Assembly (NCBI GenBank): GCA_039619475.1
Contig: CM077116.1
Coordinates: 275,915,258 to 275,979,257, forward strand
Reading direction: 5' to 3'
Length of the DNA stretch: 64,000 nt
DNA from: Icerya purchasi
Taxonomy: Eukaryota > Arthropoda > Insecta > Hemiptera > Monophlebidae
Part shown: one piece after another, positions 25,701-37,700 of the stretch
Layout of the letters: each line of letters starts with the position of its first letter
Position numbering within the stretch: position 1 is the first letter of the stretch
Program-made: the position numbers and the translations under genes
Notes under the pieces: model-generated
Told to the model about the DNA's origin: nothing
The model's input: only the letters and a program-made list of their open reading frames with translations
The model's database searches: none

Positions 25701-28700
25701 TCATTCAATTGTTTTTTTGTTTTTTTTTTTGACGATTATCGGTTGTTTCGATTGTAAAAACATTTCGAAATCGCCCATCACTAATTCTAATACATATACA
25801 TAAGAAAATAATAAAAAAACGAGTAACAAATAAAAAAATAATAAACAGAGTGATAGCAATATGGTGTATTTAGAATTTGCATCATCTAATACCTCAAGCA
25901 TTGTATGTAGAATATAAAAATGAGTAAAAATAGCTATAATTAGAGAGAGTATGAATAAATTTTTAAAAAATATCAAAAAAAAAAAACCATGTTATTTTCC
26001 TGGCGGTGTTTGAAATGAAAATTTCTACATGTATTTAATGTGATAGTTGACGCAGGTGCGAAAATATGTTTAATTTTTTCAAAATTTAATTCTAAAAACA
26101 TTCGTGGAAAAGTAAATAAATTAAGTAAACATAGAAATTAGTAGGCATCATGTAAAAAATTAAAACTTATGATGGAACTTAGAATATAGATGAATGAAAA
26201 AAAAGTTGTAATTGAATAGATTAATGAAAAAACATAATAGCCTTTGTGTTTACGTTTCTTCTGGTTTTTTTTTTGGTTTTTTTTCGTTATGTTTAATGCA
26301 TCATATTGCTTTTTATGTATAGCCTCTTCACTCTCTTGTTTTCAAAAGTATACTCTTCTGTCAATTACTTCTTTAAAAAAACTTTCCGAATTTTAGCATT
26401 TATCATATTATATGACATGTACAATAAATTAACAGATTCCATATTGGAGTGTAAAGAAAACTATTTTAAAAAATCTCTGAAATAAAAAATAATATAAAGA
26501 AAAAAGATTGTGAAGCAAAGAAAGAAAAAAAACAAAAAACAGTGATTCTTCATGATATTTTTACTCCCCACCATGGGGACATTTATTTTTGTAGAATTTA
26601 AATATTGTTGTAAAAGCAAGTATGATGTTATTTTGTATATCACAGGGTGAAAAAAAAAAATAATAATAATACGTTAATCGTTGATTTAAAAATTATATTA
26701 TCATACATTTCCGGCATCCGATGTTTGCATGTGCTTGTATAGAAAGCGTGTATACACATATACACGAGTAAAATATAATACATCCAAGGTAACTTGCATA
26801 TTTCTGCTGTTGTCTAAAACCGTTAGAATATTAGGTAAAAGATTGAGTAAGATAAATACGATCGTAACACATTGTTTAAAGAAACAAAAATAAAAAATAA
26901 AATAACATGATCGATTTAATTTGAATTTAGCAATATTTTTAGAACTAACATGAATTTTTTGTAAAACACGAAAGAAAAAAAAAGGAAAGAAAACAACAGT
27001 AAAATTTGTTAGTTTTACAGATAAATCAGTATAGTTGTATTTAACAATGCCTATGCAGTTAATAATCTTTTGTCATTCATTTAACCGTGCGCTCACACAC
27101 ATGCCCACATACATGTATACTGGTCTTAATGGTATGTTTATTATCAACTATCTCATTCATCCAGTTTTAAAGCTAATTTTCGGCCTTTTTTATAAAACTG
27201 CCTCGAAAAGGATGCTAACAGATATTTCACGTCTGCCACTGCAGTGCAGTTCTGCAATAATAAAGGTACATAATTTATCTCACTCTCACTCTCTTATTCT
27301 ATAAGCGGATCTCTACCTGTCGTTGCGATTCAACGGTTGTTTCTTATTAGCCATTTCGCACATTTCAAGCATACATACACACACATGTTCACACATATTT
27401 ACTCACCCTTACGCGCATGCATTGTCGATACATGATCTGCAGGTGCTTCTATAATGACGAAGACTATTCATAGACGTTCCTGTAGATTTCGAAATATTTT
27501 CGTATTGAAAAATTTTAAATGTAAAAAATGAAAAATCTTAGAACGAAACATTGAATAAAAATTTCCTTCATAATCTGTATTCCAAATAATAAGACTCGTA
27601 CGTTTTCATCAGCTCCCTCCCTCACGTGTAAAAATTTAGCTTTTTATTTTCTCTCTCTGTCGTATCAGTCTATTTAAATGATATGAATAATAATAATGAA
27701 AATTTTTTTTTTTTAAAGATAATAAGTGTAAATTGAACGATTTACGGAAATTTCCATCAAAGTTTGAAATCTATGTATTAGGTTTTGACCGTTTTTCAAA
27801 TAAAGTCGTAGATTTACCATTCATATCGAGGAAAAAATAAAAAAATAATTTTTTTCATACTTGTATATGTAAGCATATACACGCATGCATATGCTGAGAG
27901 ATAAAAAAAAAAAAGAAAAAGATTATTTAAATTTAAATAAACAGTTACATAAATTGATTCGATTTCATCCATACAACATATTAATTGAAATAGAATGAAA
28001 TAATAAATGATGTGTTCGGTACTATAATATCTGCGGTGTATCTAAATAATTTTAAAGTAATTATATGACCATGAAATAAAATAAAATGTATGAAATGTAT
28101 ATTATTACATATTAAAATTCCATACATATATACATACATACATTATAATTTATGTGAAACAATGTAAAAGATTTTGAAATAATAAAAATAAAAAATGCGA
28201 GTAAAAGAAAAAAATATGGTTTTATTTCACATATTATACATACTACGCGACAATTGACTTTGGTACATTGAAAGGTAATTGTTATGTTCATATTCAACTT
28301 TCGTAGGATCTAGACAACTCCAGCTTTCAAATTCCACGTCTTTTATTGAATTTTTAATCCGTATGAATTGAATGTTGACAGTCGTCGCAATCTTTTACTT
28401 TGACACAATTTCGAGTACTCCTGTGTAATGTATCACCATCGATATAATATTCTTTATCATGTTCGTGATCGTAGCATGGTAGAAATGATTTTATCGTATC
28501 ATCCTGTTTTAATCTGTCCGGTAAAAATATATAAATGTCCCCGATGCAACTTGGAAATAATGTAATTATCATTTCTTTGGTGGCTGTAATGAATAACTGG
28601 CTTAAATCATTTATATTGAGATTGTTCATAAGCTTCAGCGGGCGGATAACGTGATCGTGCCACGTATTCATCACCATAACATTTTTCATCGCACAATGAA

Positions 28701-31700
28701 AAATATCATTCTCATAATGGTGCTTACAAGTTACCAGATTGCTTATACCAGAGTATTCTTGATATAAATCATCGATACTAGGTACTCGAAAGACTTTCTC
28801 CATATTAACGAGTTCGTAGTCCAAGTCACGCAACAATTCAGACTTTTTGTTAAGTTCCCATAATATAAGTTTTGCATAAGTGGTTAAAATATATACGCGA
28901 ACCTTCGGTTTTTCAGACAGTATTGTGAATACATCACGTGCCATGAATATTTCTTCCCGACAGGGAAATAATGAGGGGGTTTTCAAGTAATGACTCACGG
29001 AAGAGCATTGTAAATGAGGCATTTTTGATGCAGACCATGCTCTGCTTGGCTTGTATAGCGTATGTAAACACCTCCCGCCAGACATATCAATCATCGCTAG
29101 TTCGGTTACTAGAAAACCATAATCAGAATCCTTATGGAAGCTGAAATCTACAAAATATTCCGCTATATCCATCTGATCTGACAATAATACTGGACCAACG
29201 ATTTTATGTGTAGAAGATGTTGATTCTGTTGAAGAATAACCACCATCTGATTGCGGTAATTGAAGTGACGAAGACGTATGCGAGTCGCTATCACTCGCAA
29301 ATAAATTCTGAATAAATTCGGCGTCCTTAATTGATTTTGAGTTGCTGCTTATGTTAACTATATTAGCGTTCATGATTGAATAATATGTATTTCAAACTTT
29401 TCACTAAAAAAAATACAGAGAAAAAGAAAGAGAAAAAGGAAAGATAAAAGACAAAAATAAATGATAGAGAAAAAAAGAGAAAAAACATAGGAAATTATTT
29501 TCTTTAACGTTGACGTAAATTTTTTAATAATGCGTGAACACCGATTCGACAAAATACACATGTTTAACATAAAACTAATACTGACCGCTTGAATGATTCC
29601 GTTCGATAGGCTATCTCATTAGCTACCTTTGAATCGGTTGTGGCAGTGGAAATGTTACGTCAGAAAAATGTTGTTCCGTCGGAGAAAGCTGAATATATTT
29701 GTATACAAACAAAGTAATCGAGGACTTTGAGTGTATGCGCATATGTGAGGGAGTGTGAAAAATATTCTTGTACCGAATAATGGTAAATAGCGTGCGAGCA
29801 ATGTACAAGTGGTCTTGAAGGTATGTGAGTTATGCAGGTAAAGGTTGTTGCGACGACGAGATATATGCCTGCAGAGGTTATCGATTCTTGGAAAACAGGT
29901 ATTGACGTTCGAAACAATAATGTCTTGAAACGATTGATGATGCGGATGAGTTTATTAAATAAAAAAATATGTTTATAGTGAAACGAATAATATTAAAAAT
30001 AATTGTGATGTTAATAAATATTTTTTATTGATCGGAGATTTTTCTTTCTCGAAAGGTTAAAATTATTTTTGACAATGTTAAGTGTATATGATGACATGAC
30101 TGTGTAGGAAAAAGTAATACCAGTACAAAAAAAATAAAGATCGTTAATAAAAATTAGACATATAGAACTGCATGTGGTGTGTATGCGAGACCAATGTGAT
30201 ATGCTATTGTGGCTAACGCTGAAAAAAGTTCATGATCAATAGGGGAATTCGTGATAAAAGATATGTGTGTGGGAATGTACGGTATGCTTTCGAGTGAACC
30301 ATTGATTAATTTTTAGAATCGGTAAAATAAATAAAGATTACGAAAGATCAGCAATTTTAGATGTGAGGGGGCGGGGGTAGAAAGAATGAATTTTTAGGAT
30401 TGAAAAAAAAAAAAAATGAAAAACATATTCGAATCAATTTTTTGTAGAACTCGTAATAGAGTAACGTATAATGTAGAATCTGTGCGGTGGATAGATAGTA
30501 TGCTTTCACAACGGTCTGGATGTCTGTTCGGATTAATTTTTAAAACCTCGGAAAACATACAGAAATACTTACGGACTGAAAATAATCGTAATGAGAAAAA
30601 TAATAAAATATACTTGGACTAATTTTGAAAAAAAAAGTGGTAACACGAACGAATGACACATGCGCGAGAATGATGCGTGCGCATTCATTGAGAGGCGAGA
30701 CATCGATAGATTTATTTTTAGAACCAGGGAAAACATACATAAATACTTACGGATGGAAAAGTAATCGTAAGTGAGAAAAAATAATAAATATACTTAGACT
30801 AATTCTATAATACTTAGGCTTGGAAAAATTATTATGAACGATAGGGAAACTATTGAGAGTAGAGTGTGCACGGGATCGAATGGTTCGCTTTCGCGGTGGC
30901 TAACGCTATGGTGGATATAAGCATGTGATCTGCCAGTGCTAGTGATGTGCGTCGAAATGTTTTTACAATCGAAATAATCAACAATCGTCAAAAAAAAACA
31001 AAAAACAATCAAATGATTTTCATTCGAATGATTTGATTCGAATGATTTTAATTTGAATGATTTTAATTCAAATGATTTTGATTCGAATGATTTTAATTCG
31101 AATGATTTTGATTCGAATGATTTTTGATTCGAATGATTTTAATTCGAATGATTTTGATTCGAATGATTTTAATTCGAATGATTGATGTGAATACGAATGA
31201 ATTATACGAATGAAATAACATTTCGAATGCAACTGTGGAACAATCGAATGCATTCGAAGTTATCGAACAATCGAATAATTCGAATGAAACATTTCGAAGT
31301 TTCCCATCACTAGTCAGTACGCTTTTGTAACGATCGGAGAATAAAGAAAAAATTTTTGGAACCGTAGAAAATGAGAAATATACTTAGACCAATTTTTATA
31401 ATGCTTAGGCATGGAAAAAATAAAAAAATTAAAAAACACATTTGAATGGTATAAAGCGGGGAATGAGGAGCTCAGGTTAGTTTTATGCTTTAAATATTAT
31501 ACTTTGGTTAATTTAAAAAAAAAGTTACGATATCGCTAACGATCGACATGTGTGCGAGAACGATGCATGCGCTTTTACTTGGTTTAAATCGGTTGTGGCA
31601 GTGGAAATATTACGTCAGAAAAATGTCATTCTGTCAGGAATAGTTGGTTACATATGCGCATTGAATAAAGTAGTCATGGGCTTTGAGTATGAGTGTATGT

Positions 31701-34700
31701 TTGTGTTAGTGTGTACATGTAGGGTGTGGTTCCGTAATAAGGCATAGACTGGAATAGAAATTATAAGAACGTTAAGATCTGGTTTCAACGGTTGTGTTAG
31801 CATTTACGTGTAGCGCTATGAGAGAAGCATTTTCGCTTTTGCGATGTGTGAGATAGACTTACCCCCCCGTACATAATGTATCGGACAAAGAAAAGTTTTA
31901 CGCAACTGACCGAACGAAAATCTTCGCGATTCCTAGAAATACCGGAACGGCGAAAACCTGTATTTTACCGCGATTCCTGCAGACTGACCACTGATAATAT
32001 TGATAACAACAAAATCCAATAATGATAATAACTAATTTTACATATGTTACGAACGCTCGTAACCGTATATACATCATTGTATGTGTGTGCGTAATCCTCC
32101 AAAACCAGTCGCTACCGAATAACGGTAATTTACATACAAGTAAAGGCATGCATCGGTCAAATGATTGACAGGTACAAGGTCACTTGCGATGGCACGCGTA
32201 CGAATTTACCGCGATAGTGATGATGATGGTGATTTTTACATGTGTGTGCAGACGTATATACACGTACATTTACATGTGTGTGTATTAATTAAGGGATCGA
32301 CAATCAAATGGAATGCAGTTCCGCGGTCCGAGACACTCTGGAAACGGCCCTCGAAGGCTTTAATCAACGGTGGCGGCATCCTTTGTCTGAGAACTCGCAT
32401 TTTACATCTACTCCCAGGTACGAATTTATAGTTTTGTTACAGGGTCTTGTAAAAATTCTACCGTGTTTATCGAAGGACGGAGAAGTTTGAATAGTTCTTC
32501 GAGCGTTTGATGTTCTGTAGTTCTTCCGTTAAACTGGTAAAGCTTTAAATATAAAATTTTCTACATTAATCTTTTGTAATACGAACATATTAAAGAGATT
32601 CTCTGTTTAATAGTCTTTTAATTATGTTAAGAATACGGAATATCTGGAAATTAACCGAAGAAATAGTAGTATAATTGTGTAGGCTTAACATGGGAAAATT
32701 ATAATAAAAATACGGAAACCAATTATTATTAGCTTTACTAGCCTACAACTAACATTTAGTTACTAGAAAATAAAAAAAAAAAAAGTTGTGACATGCTTAG
32801 AAATACTTTGCAATTAGTTTCTAGAAGCAACTTTTAAATTTGCAATTATTAACATCGCTAAATTCTGATTTAAAAATAAATAAAATTTTTGCTATTGAAA
32901 TTTTAAAAATTTTTTTTTTGTACCATAAATATTTTTAAGTAACGTTTTCAAATTAGCCAGTAATTTACTTACCACCTTTTTCTTTAAAAAACTGCAAAAT
33001 TAAAAAAAAAAAAACATACGTTATAATTAACTAAAATGTACAAAAATTAATAAATGAATGCCGTTTATATCCTATATATACATGGGCGTCGTCAGCGGGG
33101 GCAGGGGGCAGCTGCCGGAGCCTTGAAATTTTTTAATCAACTGGCCATGATGAGTATTCATAGGCGCGTAATCACGGACAATTTGGAAGACTTTTATAAC
33201 AAAGTAACAGTAGAACAATTTGCCAGAAACCCACGAAAATTATGTTTTAATTAAGATTTTATTCTTGTTTAATAAAATATTAAGCCTGTACAACTTATAA
33301 ATTTTATTTTTCCTACAACTCGTATCCTCTTTCGTATCATCTTGCCTTCCCGTGGTTCATCGGCTGGCGACGCCCTTGCTTATATACTTAATTTTTGTCG
33401 ATCAAAAAAAAAAAGAAAAAAAGTTGTATGTTCGTTGCGTGTTTCTTTTTGTTTTTTTATGTTTGCTCGTGCTAAGGGACCAATTTTAATGATCTCTGTT
33501 CATTGGAAAGGGGTACCGCGATTGGTGGTGTTACTATATGACGATGCCTAGTTATTATAATAAATATTAAAAAGAAAGGGTCTTCTTAGTGAAGTTTTTA
33601 GTAATACAACAAACGTCATTGCCATTTGAAATATTATCAATATTAACCACGGAAACGTAAATGGTTAAAAAACTAATTTTTTTAATATAGCCGGACAAAA
33701 AATTAAAATATTATCAAAATTTAACCGTGGGTAATAGATTTAAATGAAGATAATGAAACGGAATTAATACTTGACATTACTGCGTATAACTTTTGACAGC
33801 GTAAACTGACCATAGTGATATTCTTTGTTTAAAAACAAATCGTACCGGTCAGTTGTCATACGAGTCGGTAAGTATCAATGAGTTCTAAGTAATAATTAAA
33901 ATAAATGTTAAAACGAGCAGTTTCCTTACCTTTTTTTTCCTTTTTTTTTTTTTTTTGCTTAATAAACACAACATAAAAATTAATCAGAAGATTTTCACTA
34001 AAATATAGCACAGAAACGAATATAAAAAATTTTAAAATTAAGGAAACGAACCTCGAATTACTTGAGATATCATTAATCTTATTTACCATGTGGAAATGTA
34101 GATTCGAATAAAAATAAAGAATTAAAATACTAAAAAACACTCAACCTATTTAAATCAATACGTAGCAGTTCATCGAGGAATGATTTTCTCGTTATGGAAT
34201 TACTTTTTAATTTATTAATTCGCTTCACATTAAACTACGGCGCGATTATTTATGGCTCTGCCTCCGGAAGTAACTTGCAATCAAATTAAATTTACGGATT
34301 ACCGGAAACGTCTCTTTTGCCCCGGTCGCATTCCTTTAAATTAAAACTAACATGTGTCCATTGTCTACTAGGACAAATATTTTGGTTGAAAGGTACTTTT
34401 ATAATTTTTTAATTACCGTTTTCACACATTTAAACCTGGTTTGAGTACAATCGACCGGATTGCTCATTATATTTATCGTGTATATTTATCTTTTATCGGA
34501 AAAGAATATTTATTAACGACGTTCTTGAATGTCAGAGGAACGTTCGATAATATTAATTTGCCGTTTCTTTTCGATTAATTAATTGAGGTAGGTGTTCCAG
34601 CACACGATTATGCGAATACATCTATAATTTGTTTATAAAAAGAATTTGAAACTTTTTAATCCGATTACTTATTTAGCCGCGACAAGAATTTCGTATAAAG

Positions 34701-37700
34701 TCTTAACCGAGGGTCTCGTTCTAAATACGTTATTATTTAACCCTTATGCGTACACCCGGATCTACCTACGCTATTACACACCCGGGGTACCCGGGGGTAC
34801 CCACCTACGGATTTTATTGTTTTTTTTTTAAATTTTCGGCATCAGCGATTACACTCAACATATGTAATATCGGTCAAAAGTATTTCTTATGTACCGACAG
34901 TTGAAGTTCACTTGCGACTTTAGGTAGCAGTAATTTTAATTACAAATACCATCCTCCTATTTATAAAATCAAATAAAAATGTATATTAACATTTCCAATA
35001 ATCATGCGAAGGTAAGTTTTTCTACCACGCACACATTAATGTTAATGAGACTGCGGATTCGATAACAACTCTTTTTAGGATAGCGTATTGTCGCCGCTTA
35101 TTCCTTCGTCAGATCTCTATTCTAAGGTTAAGGTTGATAGTAGTGCAGAATGGATCAAATTTAAAAACATTACCGTACGATGCAATTGGACCAGCTTTCC
35201 TCGGGTCATTAGTATTATTCTATTTCAGAATCTATCCCTGGCCGATTCATCCGTAAATTGTGTGGTTATTATTTGTGTCGGTTGCGTATCGGTAATTTTC
35301 GAGTAAGTTTGTATTTTTCAAACCAGAATTACGGACTTGTAATGATTATTGCATATTGAATATTTTAGAGTGCATCAACCTATCTCTGTTATTTAATCAA
35401 AATAATTTCGGACACTATCGGGGTGCGCTTTTTGAATGTTTCTTACGATCTCTCTTCCTTATACTTCTTATGGTCTTTTTTGCACTAATTGCCGGATGCT
35501 TGTTATTTTATTTAAATTTATTTTATTAAGCGGCATCAAAATCTAACTACATAAATTAATTTTCATTAAATAATTTACTATCCTGTACAACTCATGGCAA
35601 TTAACATTACCAACATTAATTCTGTCTAGGCAATTGTATTTTTCTTACGATTCTGCACAGGTATTGATGCATTATCTTAAAAATTTACGGCTATCTATGA
35701 TGTATTTATTGTAATATACTGTTAAATCGAGTACTGCGTTCTCTCCCTCATTTCACATCAGCATCGTCTCAATAGTAGCAAATGGCACGGAGCCAAAAAA
35801 AAAAAAAAATTTAAGCCACAATCTCATAGGAATTTGAACATTTCCTATTTCTCTGTCGCGTGCTGCTCGACTTCGGTCGTCGTGAACTATCCATGTTACA
35901 GTGCCCGAATAAAATAATACCATTTGTCTCTGCCGTTGCTCGTAAGCATTTTTCGAGTCCTTTTCAAATGATTTCCGGGATTTGATTTATATATCTATTT
36001 TGAGGTTTCTGGGGACCTTTCCCTGCATAATTATTTTTGTTTGATTGATTCTGGTCTACGGCGTATGATGTGTCCGAAGAACCTTAAAATACGGCAATGG
36101 ATTATTGGTAGCAATCTTTTTTGTGCCTCTATTTCCAGACTGCTCAATATAGACCTGTTTGTGCGCTTTTCCATCCATAGAATTCTTAACATGCGACGCC
36201 AGCAAAACATCTCAAAAGCTTCTAATATTTTTTGGGCTTCTACGTTTATTGTCCATGTTTCACACGCATTGTGACAAGAAGAAACACCAACGTTTTGACC
36301 ATTAGTTCTCACTAAATAGCAATCGTTTTATTCAGTACCGGAAGTAGCCTCATATTTTATGTCGGCCTATTCGTGTTATCGCTCGAAAAAACATTTGTAC
36401 TAAAAATTACAAAAAGTAAAAAAGTTTTTTTAAAAACAACACCAACTTCAAAATTCACTTTAAAAAGTGTAACTAACAATGCACTAAACAGTAAATAATT
36501 ACTGCATAAAAAATAGCCATATTTTATAGTAAAATATTACTACACATTATTATTGTTATCATCTGTAAACAACTTTAATATTTATTAGAGTTTCGACAAA
36601 CGATATGCAAATTGCGACAATAATTAAAAACCGCATGAAATATTCGTGATATTCTGATACTTGATTTAAAGGAAACTAGTAATTATGTTGTTACACTTAT
36701 TTATGATTTTTAATTATTATTCCAGTTTGAATTTGGTGCGCCGGGACTCTAATAAATATTAATGTTGCTTAAGATTAATCATATATATCCTTACGTATTA
36801 TATTTTACAGTGGAACATATTAAAATCTGGTTAAATTTTTTTTTTTTCATAAATTTTTAGACTAAATCTTGAAGTCGGTATTTTTTTTTTTTTCTAAATT
36901 ATTTTTCGCATTTTTTCTATTTTAGCTTTATTTATTATATTTGTATTATAAATAAATATAAATATAAAATTACAAATTCAATAATTCGCAAATTATAAGC
37001 CAAACCGACAACATGTTTCGGAATAACCTACTGTTTGTTCATAGTAATTGTGAAAAAAATGGAATTTACGTTGAAACATGTCGGTTTGAATTATAATTTG
37101 TGAATTATTGAATTTGTAACTTTTTATATTTATATTTATTTACCATTGCTACCGAAATGGGACACGAAACATTTAACTGTAACTTAAAAAATTATAATTG
37201 TTTTCGTAATTAAGCTTTAACGTCACCTGTAGTTGCGTATAATTTGCATAGAGCAGAGAACGATCGATATTTTTTCCGAAGCGGACGATGTTATTTTTCA
37301 AAGAATCTGTCCCCGTTAAGTATGATTTAAGCCAGTCATGAATTATACCTGGAAAGCCACAATTAAACAATTTACATAATAAGATGTTACGATTAACCAC
37401 GTCAAACGCCTTTTTTTTTTAAATCTAAGTAAACTGCTGCAAGCGAACCGCCCATTTCTAAATTAGATGCAATAAGTGAAATATGATCAAAAAGCGCATC
37501 ATCTGTGCAACGTTCAGGAAAGAAACCACACACACACACACACTGATTTTTGCTGAAAAAGTTATTATTTATGAAGTAATTTAACATTCTACGCTAAATA
37601 CATTTTTCAACTATTTTAGATGTGGTGGAAAGCATACACATATTGGTCTGTAATTAGAAATATTAGTACAATTAAAAACGGGCGTAATTATACGAAATTT

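Larger units (their letters stand above)
17021..32412. mobile_element. Polinton/Maverick-type element with giant inverted repeats
   Basis: This is a 15,392-bp element with a perfect 6-bp target duplication (CCCAGG) and termini 5'-AGTAGATG...CATCTACT-3'. The AG/CT ends, 6-bp duplication and 15-20 kb size are Polinton hallmarks. The terminal inverted repeats are 5,164 bp each (usual for the family: 100-1000 bp), separated by a 5,064-bp core. The core keeps a fragment of a Polinton-like type-B DNA polymerase duplicated as a hairpin, a broken DUF8207-like gene, and a third paralogue of the gene in the repeats. I find no integrase, packaging ATPase, protease or capsid gene, so it must have been moved in trans. 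Near-identical repeats and a perfect duplication suggest recent insertion or ongoing homogenisation. It lies in intron 2 of Cyt-b5-r. Confidence 0.85.
27249..32412 (-). repeat. Polinton right terminal inverted repeat (5,164 bp)
   Basis: Mirror copy of 17021-22184; each position pairs with 49433 minus itself, apart from a one-base offset between the two single-base indels. It contains the reverse-strand 339-aa gene (28354-29373) and the MITE (30940-31312). It ends ...CATCTACT followed by the duplicated target CCCAGG. Confidence 0.9.

Noticed and set aside
25394..25732. 112-codon frame as a gene
   Set aside because: It lies wholly within the hAT-type MITE and its tandem repeats; the protein is repetitive only because the DNA is.
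28112..28297. 61-codon frame present in both arms as a conserved small protein
   Set aside because: Identity follows from the arm duplication alone; composition is low complexity and no domain is visible.
17021..32412. The inverted arms as a pure assembly artefact (false palindrome)
   Set aside because: The arms differ by several substitutions and two single-base indels, have exactly defined ends, and are bordered by a 6-bp target duplication. A read-through artefact would not create that. Assembly error inside the arms cannot be fully excluded without reads.
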